Positions 7,925 to 15,770 of a DNA stretch of 64,000 nt are shown one piece after another (the first letter of the stretch is position 1; every line of letters begins with the position of its first letter). The notes beneath the pieces are model-generated. The model did not search any database. It saw nothing but the letters and a program-made list of their open reading frames with translations, and was not told the origin of the DNA. The DNA lies in assembly GCF_016863515.1 (NCBI RefSeq), contig NZ_BOPA01000010.1, positions 248,001-312,000 of the forward strand, written 5' to 3'. Position numbers and translations under genes: made by a program. This stretch comes from Micromonospora gifhornensis (GTDB lineage: Bacteria; Actinomycetota; Actinomycetes; Mycobacteriales; Micromonosporaceae).

Positions 7925-7958
7925 AAGTACCTTCAGCGGGCGTTCTAGGATCGCCGGC

Positions 7959-8786
7959 ATGACAACAGGGACGTTGATCACGGTTGCCCCCACCGGCGCG
8001 GAGTCGGCCAAGACGGAGGTGCCGGCGCTGCCGGTGACCCTGGACGAACTGCTGCTGACCGCCACGGAGTGCGAGGCGCTGGGCGCCTCGATCATCCACG
8101 TCCACATCCGTGACGACGAGGCCCGGCCCACCCTGGACCTGGGACGACTGCGGGCCACCGTGTCGGCACTGCGGGAGAGCACCGACCTGATCGTGCAGCT
8201 CTCCACCGGCGGCGCGGTCACCGACCCGGAGGCCGACCGGCTCGCCGTGCTGGACGCCGCACCGGACATGGCCTCCTGCACCATGGGCACCGTCAACTTC
8301 GGTGACGACGTCTTCCTCAACCGCTGGGAGTTCATCGTCGACCTGCACACCCGGATGCAGGAACGCGGCATCGTGCCGGAGTACGAGATCTTCGACCTCG
8401 GTCACCTGACCGCGCTGCGCCGCCTGCTGGACAGGTACGGCCTGCCGCACGGCGGCCACGTGCACGTGGACTTCGTGATGGGCGTACCCGGCGGTATGCC
8501 CGGCACCACAGCGACCCTGGTCGCGGCTCAGCAGATGCTGCGCGACCTGCCGGAGGGCACCACCTTCTCGGCGACCGGCGTCGGGCGCAGCACCATCCCG
8601 GTGATGCTGGCCTCACTGTCGACCGGCGGCCACCTGCGGGTCGGTATGGAAGACACCGTCACGTACGCCAAGGGACGCCCGGTGGAGTCGAACATGCAGC
8701 TGGTCGCCCGGGCGGTCGGCTTCGCCCAGCTCGCCCAGCGTCCACCGCTGAACACCACCCAGGCCCGCGAACTGCTCGGCCGGTAA
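7959..8786 (+). CDS. Beta-keto acid cleavage enzyme (BKACE / DUF849 family)
   Basis: A 275-residue TIM-barrel enzyme. Metal-binding motifs are HVHIRDDE near residue 50 and HVHVDFVMGVPGG near residue 175; the family binds zinc and condenses a beta-keto acid with acetyl-CoA to yield acetoacetate plus a new CoA ester. The conserved STGG, MGTVNFGDDVF and GVGR segments support the assignment. The actual keto acid is unknown because no catabolic cluster surrounds it. The ATG at 7959 follows a TAGGAT box by seven bases, suggesting a leaderless mRNA. It stands alone between the repeat and the asparaginase gene. Confidence 0.85.
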   Translation: MTTGTLITVAPTGAESAKTEVPALPVTLDELLLTATECEALGASIIHVHIRDDEARPTLDLGRLRATVSALRESTDLIVQLSTGGAVTDPEADRLAVLDAAPDMASCTMGTVNFGDDVFLNRWEFIVDLHTRMQERGIVPEYEIFDLGHLTALRRLLDRYGLPHGGHVHVDFVMGVPGGMPGTTATLVAAQQMLRDLPEGTTFSATGVGRSTIPVMLASLSTGGHLRVGMEDTVTYAKGRPVESNMQLVARAVGFAQLAQRPPLNTTQARELLGR

Positions 8787-8880
8787 GGGCTGCCCCGCCG
8801 GGCGTCGCTGTACACCCGGAGGGGGAGTCCCTGCTCACCCCGACGTCGGCACCCCATCAACCGTCGGTACCGTCCACACC

Positions 8881-9840
8881 GTGGGAAAGACGTACGCGGG
8901 CGGCGTGCCGCTCGCCGAGGTGGTCCGGTCCGACTTCGTGGAGGGCGTGCACCGCGGCTCGGTGGTGGTGCTCGACGCCACGGGTGCCGTGCTCGACGCG
9001 GCCGGTGACGTGAGCGGGCCGATCTTCCCGCGTTCTGCGAACAAGCCGATGCAGGCGGTCGGCATGCTCCGGGCCGGGCTGCCGTTGACCGACCCCGCCG
9101 ACCTGGCGTTGGTGGCGGCCAGCCACGCGGGGGAGGAGTTCCACCTGGCCCGGGTCGCCCGGCTGCTCGCCGATGCCGGGCTCGACGAGGAGGCGCTGCA
9201 CTGCCCGCCGGATCTGCCCGTCGGCGAGCAGGCGCGGGAGGCGGTGCTGCGAGCCGGCGGCGGCCCCACCCGGATCCAGATGAACTGCTCCGGCAAGCAC
9301 GCCGGGATGCTGCTGACCTGCCGATCCGCCGGTTGGCCGGTGGATGGTTACTGGCGGCCGGAGCACCCGTTGCAGCAGCGGTTGCGCGACGCGATCGAGG
9401 ACCTGACCGGTGAGCAGGCGGCGGCGGTCGGAGTGGACGGGTGCGGCGCACCGGTATTGGCGGTGTCGTTGACCGGGCTCGCCCGGGCGTACCTGCGGTT
9501 GGTGTCGGCCGAGACCGGAACCCTGGAGCGGACGGTGGCCGACGCGATGCGGGCGTACCCGGAGATCGTCGGCGGCACCGAGGCGGACGACACCCGGCTG
9601 ATGCGCGGCGTACCCGGACTGCTGGCCAAGGTGGGCGCGGAGGGCGTGATCGCCGCGGCCGTGCCCGGCGTCGGCGCCCTCGCGCTGAAGATCGACGACG
9701 GTGCGGGGCGGGCCCGGATGCCCGTGGTGACCTCTGCGCTCCGCCGGCTCGCGATCGACGCCCCGGTGCTTGCCGAGTTCGCCGAGATACCCCTCTTCGG
9801 CGGCGGACTCCCCGTAGGCACCACCCACCCCCTCTGGTAA
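8881..9840 (+). CDS. L-asparaginase II-type amidohydrolase
   Basis: A 319-residue protein of the thermolabile asparaginase family (Rhizobium etli AnsA type, asparaginase_II) with the FPRSANKPMQAVGML motif, VAASHAGE, the MNCSGKHAGML motif that carries the catalytic Ser-Lys pair and a zinc-binding cysteine, and a GCGAPV segment. It is expected to hydrolyse L-asparagine to aspartate and ammonia in the cytoplasm; no signal peptide is present. GTG 8881 is preceded by TACCGT seven bases upstream and no ribosome binding site, in line with leaderless translation. Confidence 0.85.
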   Translation: MGKTYAGGVPLAEVVRSDFVEGVHRGSVVVLDATGAVLDAAGDVSGPIFPRSANKPMQAVGMLRAGLPLTDPADLALVAASHAGEEFHLARVARLLADAGLDEEALHCPPDLPVGEQAREAVLRAGGGPTRIQMNCSGKHAGMLLTCRSAGWPVDGYWRPEHPLQQRLRDAIEDLTGEQAAAVGVDGCGAPVLAVSLTGLARAYLRLVSAETGTLERTVADAMRAYPEIVGGTEADDTRLMRGVPGLLAKVGAEGVIAAAVPGVGALALKIDDGAGRARMPVVTSALRRLAIDAPVLAEFAEIPLFGGGLPVGTTHPLW

Positions 9841-9925
9841 CCCCACCCCCTCCCTTCCCCCCTCCCTTCGCCGCCCCGCCCGTGGCGCTGTCCGCCCGCG
9901 CCATGTGGTCCGTGCGCCCCTGTTG

Positions 9926-10003
9926 CCCGCGATCTTGCACTTTTGGTCGCTGGCTCGCGCTTTTTATGGCGTTTTGTCCCGACGGAAAGTGCAAGATCGC
10001 GGG
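9926..10003. repeat. Long inverted repeat, 18-bp perfect arms (family R4)
   Basis: CCCGCGATCTTGCACTTT at 9926-9943 pairs perfectly with AAAGTGCAAGATCGCGGG at 9986-10003, leaving a 42-base loop that is less GC-rich than its surroundings. It lies 86 bases after the asparaginase stop. The right arm runs directly into the G-rich repeat tract. It could act as a terminator or be a non-autonomous mobile palindrome. A weaker 8-bp version (CGATCTTG ... CAAGATCG) appears at 63653-63706. Confidence 0.75.
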
Positions 10004-10068
10004 TGCGGGTGCGGGTGCGGGTGCGGGTGCGGGTGGGGGTGGGGGTGGGGGTGGGGGTGGGGGTGCGG
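10001..10068 (+). repeat. G-rich simple repeat, (GCGGGT)n then (GGGGGT)n
   Basis: About eleven hexamer units, first GCGGGT and then GGGGGT. The G-runs of three to five at regular spacing on the plus strand could fold into a G-quadruplex. The whole stretch from 9841 to 10181 holds no gene: it contains the R4 hairpin, this tract, and the promoter and operator of the XRE gene. Confidence 0.85.
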
Positions 10069-10133
10069 AGTGTGAGTGTGGGTTTTGGGGGTGAGGGGGG
10101 CGGTTTGGGTGGGGAGTGAGGCTGCTAACTGTG

Positions 10134-10175
10134 GCTAGCGGATTGCTTGCAGGTGCTAGCGGGGCGAGCTAGCGT
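10134..10175 (+). promoter_or_regulatory. Three GCTAGC boxes overlapping the promoter of the XRE gene
   Basis: GCTAGC occurs at 10134-10139, 10155-10160 and 10168-10173. The last box overlaps a TAGCGT -10 element (10170-10175) that ends six bases before the ATG at 10182, so the transcript is probably leaderless. The centre-to-centre spacings are 21 and 13 bp. CTAG-containing palindromes are rare in high-GC DNA, so three in 40 bp suggest a binding site, most simply autoregulation by the XRE protein. Confidence 0.5.
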
Positions 10176-10181
10176 TGAGTC

Positions 10182-10889
10182 ATGGCCACTTCCAAAGACC
10201 TTCCCGACGTCGGCGGGTTCATTCGTGACCTGCGGCGGAACGCGAAGATCTCGTTGCGGCAGCTTGCCGAGCAGGCCGGGGTCAGCAATCCCTACCTGAG
10301 CCAGATCGAGCGAGGGCTGCGTCGACCAAGTGCCGAGGTGCTCCAGCAACTCGCCAGCGCGCTGCGGGTCTCCACGCCGGCGATGTATCTGCGGGCCGGC
10401 CTGCTCGATGACAAGGAGGGCCAGGGCGTGCTGGCCGCCATCGCGGTCGATCAGGACCTGACGATGGCGCAGAAGCAGTCCCTCACCCAGATCTACGAGA
10501 CCTTCCGCCGGGAGAACGCCCGGCTCGCGGAGGCCACCGCTGCCGCGACCGATGCTGCGCCGGGTGGACCGGCCACCGCCACCCTGGACGGCACCGCCAA
10601 CCCAGACGGAACTGCCGCCACTGCCGGGTCCGCTCCGGTCGGCCCTGTCGACGGTACGGACACCGCCACCGGCGGCGAGGAGATTGCGCCGATCACCGCG
10701 CCCGACGTGGCCAACCTGGCCGCGACCGGCCCCACCACCCCTGAGGGCACACCGACCGAGGCCGTCCTTGAATCGGTCGCCGTGACCGAGGCGGGTCCCG
10801 CTCCGGCACCGGCCCGCCCCCCTGCCAAGAAGGCCGCCCGCAAGGTGGTCCGCAAGGCCGCCGTCGCGGCCGAAGAGGAGAAGTCGTGA
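10182..10889 (+). CDS. XRE-family regulator with Ala/Thr-rich and basic C-terminal tail
   Basis: A 235-residue protein. Residues ~10-70 are a Cro/CI-type helix-turn-helix (FIRDLRRNAKISLRQLAEQAG, then SNPYLSQIERGLRRPS). Residues ~115-205 are low-complexity Ala/Thr/Pro/Gly sequence, and the end is a lysine/arginine-rich segment (KKAARKVVRKAAVA) that resembles the HbhA tail. It corresponds by position and N-terminus to M. tuberculosis Rv0474, next to hbhA. The stop overlaps the next gene by four bases (GTGA), so the two are coupled. Confidence 0.85.
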   Translation: MATSKDLPDVGGFIRDLRRNAKISLRQLAEQAGVSNPYLSQIERGLRRPSAEVLQQLASALRVSTPAMYLRAGLLDDKEGQGVLAAIAVDQDLTMAQKQSLTQIYETFRRENARLAEATAAATDAAPGGPATATLDGTANPDGTAATAGSAPVGPVDGTDTATGGEEIAPITAPDVANLAATGPTTPEGTPTEAVLESVAVTEAGPAPAPARPPAKKAARKVVRKAAVAAEEEKS

Positions 10890-11971
10890 CCCAGCCGAAG
10901 ACGAACCGTATCCCCGCTCCGATCTACGCTGCCGCCGGTGCCGGTGACCTCGCCCTGGAGCAGCTGCGCAAACTGCCCGCGGTGGTCGCCGAGCTGGGCG
11001 AACGGGTCGCCAGTGACGGCAGCCGAGTCGCCAACGACCTGGGCGGCAAGGCCGTCGTGGCCGGGTTCGAGCTGCGCCAGAAGGCCAACGAGAAGCTGCG
11101 CGACGCCAACCTGACCGCCGAGTCGCTGCGGCGCAACGCCGACCTCAACCGCCTGCGCGAGGCTGCCGACCTCAACCGCCTGCGCGAGGCCGCCGATCTC
11201 AAGCGCCTGCGTGAGGCTGCCGACCTCAACCGGCTGCGCGAGGCCGCCGATCTGGACCGGCTGCGCGAGGTCGCGGACTTCAACCGTCTTCGGGAGGCGG
11301 CCGACCTGGATCGGCTGCGGGAGAGCGCCGACTTCAACAGGTTGCGTGAGGCGGCCGATCTGGACCGGCTGCGTGGCCTGGCGGCCCGTAACGCCGCCGT
11401 GGTCGTCGCCGGCGCCCAGGCCGCGCAGGAGCGCGCGATGGCCGTCTACAGCAAGCTCGTGACCCGAGGCGAGCGGGCGGTCGGCACCGGCGTGCTGGAG
11501 GCCGCCGACACGGTCAACGCCGACATCGAGGCCACCCAGGCCAGCGTGCAGGCCGCGCCCGCCCTGACCGAGGCCGCCGAGACGACCGAGGCCGCCGAGA
11601 CGACCGAGACCGCCGCCAAGACCAAGGCCGCCGCCCCGACCGGGGCCGCCGCTGCGGCCGGGACCGCCGTGACGACTGAGGCCGCCGCTACGACCAAGCC
11701 GGCCGCGACGAAGAAGACGACCCCGGATACGACGAAGAAGCCGGCTGCGACGAAGAAGCCGACCGCGACGAAGAAGCCGGCCGCCGGTGTCGAGTCGGCC
11801 GAGGTGCCGAGCCCGGCCGAGGTTGCCGAGATCGCACAGGCCAAGCCGGCCGCTGCCAAGAAGGCCACCCGCGCCAAGGCGACGACCCGGCAGCCGGCCG
11901 CCAAGCGGACGGCAACCCCGTCGGCGAAGCTGCCCGGAGCCACCAAGCGGACCCGTCCGGCCGCCGAGTGA
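10886..11971 (+). CDS. HbhA-like heparin-binding hemagglutinin homologue with nonapeptide repeats
   Basis: A 361-residue helical, highly charged protein. Residues 1-85 resemble the HbhA N-terminus (IYAAAGAGDLALEQLRKLP, then VAELGERV). Residues 88-168 are nine tandem 9-residue repeats of the type NRLREAADL. A helical Ala-rich linker follows, then a low-complexity TEAAETTE region, and a lysine/alanine-rich tail (ATKKPTATKKPAA and similar) like the glycosaminoglycan-binding or DNA-binding tail of HbhA. Mycobacterial HbhA is a surface adhesin that also associates with intracellular lipid inclusions; in a soil actinomycete the role is unknown. No signal peptide is seen. It lies in the conserved XRE-hbhA-DUF2516 order. 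Confidence 0.8.
   Translation: MTQPKTNRIPAPIYAAAGAGDLALEQLRKLPAVVAELGERVASDGSRVANDLGGKAVVAGFELRQKANEKLRDANLTAESLRRNADLNRLREAADLNRLREAADLKRLREAADLNRLREAADLDRLREVADFNRLREAADLDRLRESADFNRLREAADLDRLRGLAARNAAVVVAGAQAAQERAMAVYSKLVTRGERAVGTGVLEAADTVNADIEATQASVQAAPALTEAAETTEAAETTETAAKTKAAAPTGAAAAAGTAVTTEAAATTKPAATKKTTPDTTKKPAATKKPTATKKPAAGVESAEVPSPAEVAEIAQAKPAAAKKATRAKATTRQPAAKRTATPSAKLPGATKRTRPAAE
11147..11389 (+). repeat. Nine tandem 27-bp coding repeats (9-residue units)
   Basis: In-frame units read NRLREAADL, with a first-position N/D/K and occasional V, S or F changes, and the last unit degenerates to DRLRGLAAR. The third to ninth units differ at synonymous sites and in a few residues, so this is not a very recent expansion. 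The unit length gives exactly 2.5 alpha-helical turns. Confidence 0.9.
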
Positions 11972-12040
11972 CCACCTGCCGGCGACCCCGGTGACCGTCC
12001 TGTCGGACGGATCCGGGGTCGTCGGCATAAGCTTGCCGTC

Positions 12041-12355
12041 ATGGCCTACGCCGCGCCGATCTTCGCCTTCGATGTTCGCCTCGTGATCGACCTGATCCTG
12101 TTCGTGTTCGCACTGATCGTGCAGGGGGTCGCGCTCGTGCACGCCATCACGCAGCGCTCCGACGCCTTCCCCGCCATCGGCACTCTGCCCAAGGGTGGCT
12201 GGATCGCGATTCTCGCGGTCACTCTCCTGCTGACTCTGCTCACCCAGACCACGCTCAGCATCTTCGGGCTGATCGGCATCGCGGCGGCCCTGATCTATCT
12301 GCTCGACGTCCGGGTCGGCCTACGCGAACTGGGTGACAACAGAGGGTCGTGGTGA
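12041..12355 (+). CDS. DUF2516-family membrane protein
   Basis: A 104-residue protein with three membrane helices (roughly residues 10-34, 48-68 and 72-90) matching the actinobacterial DUF2516 family, of which M. tuberculosis Rv0476 is the member next to hbhA. No biochemical role is known to me. The ATG is preceded seven bases upstream by TAAGCT, suggesting a leaderless start separate from the hbhA transcript. The stop overlaps the following hydrolase start (GTGA). Confidence 0.8.
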   Translation: MAYAAPIFAFDVRLVIDLILFVFALIVQGVALVHAITQRSDAFPAIGTLPKGGWIAILAVTLLLTLLTQTTLSIFGLIGIAAALIYLLDVRVGLRELGDNRGSW

Positions 12356-13239
12356 GGGCTTTCCGCTGGCCACCACCACCTGACGGTGGGCCTCGCACCT
12401 GGGGGCCCGGCCCGGGTGGGCCACGCAGCGGACGGCCGGCGTTACCCGAGCCGGACACCGAGCTGATCGCCACGCCGCACGGCGTACGGCTGGAGCGGCT
12501 GGTCACCGGCACCGGTGATCCGGTCACCGTGTTCGCTCACGGGCTGGGCAACGGCATCGCCGTCACCCGTCCCTTCGGCAGCGGCGTCACCGGCCGCAAG
12601 GTTTTCTTCCAGTTCCGTGGACACGGTCGCTCGGACGCGCCGGAAGGTCTGTGGAGCTATCTCGACCTGTCCCGGGATCTGCGGGCGGTCGCCGATCTGT
12701 CCGGTGCGACCCGGGCGTTCGGCGCCAGTCTCGGCGCGGGTGCCCTGTGCCGGCTGCTCGTCGAGAGCCCGGAACGCTTCGAGCGGCTCATCTTCTTCCT
12801 GCCTGCGGCGCTCGACCAGCCGCGTGCCCCGGTCGCCCGGACCCGGCTGCTCGAACTGCTGTCCGCAGTGGAGAGTGGGGACGCCTCGGCGGTGGCCGAG
12901 GTGGTCGCGGCGGAGATGCCACCGGCGGTACGCAACACGCCGGCCGGTTGGGCGTACCTGCGGCAGCGGCTCGATCACCTGCTGCGCGACGGTCTCGCCG
13001 CAGGCCTGGCCGATCTGCCCGGTCAGGCACCCGTCACCGATGCCGGGGCGCTCGGTGCGGTCACCGCTCCGGCGCTGATCATCGCCTGCGAGGGCGACGA
13101 CCTGCATCCCGTGGAGGTCGCCGAGCAGCTTGCGGCCGCGCTGCCCCGGGCGACCCTGCACCGGTACGCCCGCCCCGGGGTGCTCTGGACGGAACGCGCC
13201 GACGTGCGGGCCCGGATCTCCGAGTTCCTCAACGGGTAG
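12352..13239 (+). CDS. Alpha/beta-fold hydrolase
   Basis: A 295-residue hydrolase. Visible motifs are the oxyanion region VFAHGLGNG near residue 60, RGHGRSD, and the nucleophile elbow GASLGAGALC with Ser near residue 125; an acidic residue in ACEGDDLHP near residue 245 fits the third catalytic position. The usual C-terminal catalytic histidine is not obvious: in HRYARPGVLWTE the local context is not typical, so activity is uncertain. The Pro/Gly-rich first 30 residues are unlike the family. GTG 12352 overlaps the DUF2516 stop, indicating translational coupling. Substrate unknown. Confidence 0.7.
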   Translation: MRAFRWPPPPDGGPRTWGPGPGGPRSGRPALPEPDTELIATPHGVRLERLVTGTGDPVTVFAHGLGNGIAVTRPFGSGVTGRKVFFQFRGHGRSDAPEGLWSYLDLSRDLRAVADLSGATRAFGASLGAGALCRLLVESPERFERLIFFLPAALDQPRAPVARTRLLELLSAVESGDASAVAEVVAAEMPPAVRNTPAGWAYLRQRLDHLLRDGLAAGLADLPGQAPVTDAGALGAVTAPALIIACEGDDLHPVEVAEQLAAALPRATLHRYARPGVLWTERADVRARISEFLNG

Positions 13240-13250
13240 CCTGCCCTGTC

Positions 13251-13988
13251 ATGGGCGTCACACACCATGGCCGTACGCACCGGCTCGATCTTGCTGATCC
13301 CAGCCTGCGCGAGTGGCAGTGCACGGTGCTGCACAGCGACCCCGAGCAGGGCATCGTGCTCGACCGCTCGGCGTTCTACCCGGGTGGCGGCGGGCAGCCG
13401 CCGGATCACGGCGTACTGCTCTGGCAGGGGGTGCAGACCCGGGTCGTGGGCACCCGCAAGGCCGACGACCTGTGGCTGATCCCCGCCGAGGGTGACCCGT
13501 TGCCGCCGACGGGCACCACCGTCACCGGTGCGGTGGAGGACGATCGGCGGACCCGGCTGATGCGTACCCATTCGGGGTTGCATGTGCTCTGTGGGGTGGT
13601 GTTCCGCGACTTCGGTGCCCTGGTCACCGGCGGCAACATGGAACCCGGCGAGGCCAGGATGGACTTCAACCTGCCCGAGGTGCCGTCGGACTTCAAGAGT
13701 CGGATCGAGGAACTGGTGAACGCGGAGGTGACCGCCGACCGCGCGGTCGCCACCCGGGTGCTGCCGCGCGCGGAGGCGCTGGCCCTGCCGGACATCATCC
13801 GTACCCAGTCGAATCTGATCCCGCCCGACGAGGCGGAGGTCCGCATCGTCGACATCGTCGGGTTGGACGTGCAGGCCGACGGGGGTACGCACGTCGCCTC
13901 CACCGCCCAGATCGGCAAGGTGCGGGTGGTCAAGGTGGAGAGCAAGGGCCGGGCCAACCGTCGGGTCCGCATCCGCCTGGCCGACTGA
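13251..13988 (+). CDS. alaX: Alanyl-tRNA editing protein (AlaX-type)
   Basis: A 245-residue trans-editing protein related to the editing domain of alanyl-tRNA synthetase. It has the FYPGGGGQPPD motif near residue 45, the zinc-binding RTHSGLHVL (HxxxH) near residue 105, and the second metal site in DGGTHVAST near residue 208, where the usual cysteine is not in its common CxxxH form. It should hydrolyse mischarged Ser- or Gly-tRNA(Ala) in the cytoplasm. A TAGCCT box ends eight bases before the ATG, so the transcript is probably leaderless. Confidence 0.85.
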   Translation: MGVTHHGRTHRLDLADPSLREWQCTVLHSDPEQGIVLDRSAFYPGGGGQPPDHGVLLWQGVQTRVVGTRKADDLWLIPAEGDPLPPTGTTVTGAVEDDRRTRLMRTHSGLHVLCGVVFRDFGALVTGGNMEPGEARMDFNLPEVPSDFKSRIEELVNAEVTADRAVATRVLPRAEALALPDIIRTQSNLIPPDEAEVRIVDIVGLDVQADGGTHVASTAQIGKVRVVKVESKGRANRRVRIRLAD

Positions 13989-14021
13989 CCCGGGTCGGAC
14001 CGACCCGGCAGGTGTGCCCGG

Positions 14022-14723
14022 TCAGCGGGGCAGGTGGGCGGCGCGGACGTCGAGCAGCCAGCGCTCCACCGGTTCCTCGTCCGGCCGGTCGGGCAGTGGC
14101 GTCCGGATCCGGTCGAAGTCGAGTTCGGCCTCGGCGAGCAGGGTGCGTGCCTCGTCCAGCGCGCCCTCGGCGACCCGGTCCCCGAAGCTGCGGAACCACT
14201 CCGGGTCGGCGAGCCGGATCTCCAGTATCCCGGTGGCGTAGAGCAGTCGGCCCTGGTGGACCAACCGGGCCAGGTGCCGGGCGTGCTTCGCGGTGCGCCG
14301 CCGGGTCTCCGACGAGAAGGTCCCGTCACCCCGGGACTCCAGCTTGCGGAACTGCTGGGCGGCGTAGCCGAGGTAGGCCTCGCGGACCCGGGGTGCACTG
14401 AGGAACGCCGACCGGATGCCGATCAGTCGCTCACCGAACTCGGTACGGGTCTCGTAGCAGTCGTCGGGGAGCCAGGCCAGCTCGCTGGCGGTCGGATTGC
14501 CGCTCAACGCCAGCCGGCACCACTTGCGGGCCTCGTGCAGGGTGGTGTCCGGGTCGGTGCTGACCACCGACTCGCGCGGCGGGTGCAGACCGTGGAAGGC
14601 GACAGTGGGCGCGGCGAAGACGCCGATCCGGTCGACGTCCGAGCCCGGCCCCGCTAGCCCGTACGCCACCGAGCCGACGATGCCGGAGAGCAGCAGGTGC
14701 ATGCGGGGAGCATGACGGATCAC
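14022..14723 (-). CDS. RlaP/DNA polymerase beta-superfamily nucleotidyltransferase
   Basis: A 233-residue predicted nucleotidyltransferase. The N-terminus has the Pol-beta-type GS...D.D pattern (GIVGSVAYGLAGPGSDVDRIG), followed by the helical region typical of the RlaP group (FGERLIGIRSAFLSAP, then RRRTAKHARHLARLVHQG). RlaP members are often paired with RNA ligases, but none is adjacent here. Members may add a nucleotide to RNA or a small molecule; the substrate is unknown. It is transcribed towards alaX and sits 61 bases downstream of the WYL regulator in the same direction. Confidence 0.7.
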   Translation of the reverse strand: MIRHAPRMHLLLSGIVGSVAYGLAGPGSDVDRIGVFAAPTVAFHGLHPPRESVVSTDPDTTLHEARKWCRLALSGNPTASELAWLPDDCYETRTEFGERLIGIRSAFLSAPRVREAYLGYAAQQFRKLESRGDGTFSSETRRRTAKHARHLARLVHQGRLLYATGILEIRLADPEWFRSFGDRVAEGALDEARTLLAEAELDFDRIRTPLPDRPDEEPVERWLLDVRAAHLPR

Positions 14724-14784
14724 CTGTCGTCCGCGAAACCTGACGTCGGTTGTCAGGTCTCGCTGGCGGAGTCAGCAGCGGGGG

Positions 14785-15768
14785 TCAGCGGTCGCCGGGG
14801 GCGGTGTAGAGGGCGGCGGCGCGGGCCGCCGCCTCGGCCAGCCGGGCGCGCAGGTCGGGCGGGTCGAGCACCTCCACCTCCGGGCCCAGCCCGAGCAGTT
14901 GGGTGTACGCCACGTCGACGGACTCGACGGGCAGCCGGGTCGTGACCCAGCCCTGCTCGTCGGGCTCGCCGGCGGCGGCGACCGCCTCGGCGTACCCGAA
15001 CGGGATGTCGCTGCGGTGCTTGAGCTGGCGCAGGCCGGCGGGGCTCAGCCGGATCCGCACCTCGGCCCGCAGCATGCCCCGCAGGAACGCCTCCGCCTGT
15101 GCGTGCCAGTACGCCGGCAGGTCGAAGTCCGGTTCCCGGTCGAAGGTCTCCTCGTGCGGCTCGACAGCGACGATCCGGTCCACCCGGTAGGTGCGCAGGT
15201 CCGCGTCGACCTGGCCGACGAGGTACCAGATGCCGCTCTTGAGGACCAGACCGTACGGGTGGACCCGCCGGGTCACCTCCTGATCGCCACGCCGGTAGTG
15301 CAGGGTCACCACCCGGTCCCGCCAGACCGCGCCGGCCAGGTCGGCCAGCCACGGCGGTGGGGCGTGCTGCGCGTACCAGCCGGGCACGTCCAGGTGGAAC
15401 CGTTGCCCGGTGCGCGTCGGTGCGTCGCGCAGGCTCGGCGGCAGCGCGGCGAGGACCTTCAACTCGGCTGCGGCTACCGCGTCGGCCAACCCCATGTCCC
15501 CGGCCGGTCCGGGCAGCCCGGCGAGGAAGAGCGCCTCGGCCTCGTCCCGGGTCATCCCGGTCAGCCGGGTCCGGTAACCGCCGAGCAGCCGGTAACCGCC
15601 GGCCCGCCCCCGGTCGGCGTAGACCGGCACCCCGGCGGCGGAGAGCGCCACGATGTCCCGGTACACCGTCCGCTCGGATACCTCCAACTCCCGGGCCAGT
15701 TCCGCTGCCGTCATCGCCTCCCGCGCCTGCAACAGCAGCAGCAACGAGATCAGCCGCGCGGCCCGCAC
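14785..15768 (-). CDS. WYL-domain transcriptional regulator
   Basis: A 327-residue regulator. Residues 1-60 form an HTH_11 winged helix (TAAELARELEVSERTVYRDI), residues ~140-220 the WYL domain (VHPYGLVLKSGIWYLVGQVD), and the remainder a C-terminal WCX-like extension ending in PEVEVLDPPDLRARLAEAAA. WYL domains bind small nucleic-acid or nucleotide ligands. It is the last gene of a five-gene minus-strand operon, two bases after the response regulator, so it may modulate the same exporter. Confidence 0.85.
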   Translation of the reverse strand: MRAARLISLLLLLQAREAMTAAELARELEVSERTVYRDIVALSAAGVPVYADRGRAGGYRLLGGYRTRLTGMTRDEAEALFLAGLPGPAGDMGLADAVAAAELKVLAALPPSLRDAPTRTGQRFHLDVPGWYAQHAPPPWLADLAGAVWRDRVVTLHYRRGDQEVTRRVHPYGLVLKSGIWYLVGQVDADLRTYRVDRIVAVEPHEETFDREPDFDLPAYWHAQAEAFLRGMLRAEVRIRLSPAGLRQLKHRSDIPFGYAEAVAAAGEPDEQGWVTTRLPVESVDVAYTQLLGLGPEVEVLDPPDLRARLAEAAARAAALYTAPGDR

Positions 15769-15770
15769 GG

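Noticed and set aside
11147..11389. Regularly spaced repeats as a possible CRISPR array
   Set aside because: The 27-bp units are contiguous, without spacers, and encode an in-frame 9-residue repeat; no cas genes are in the window.
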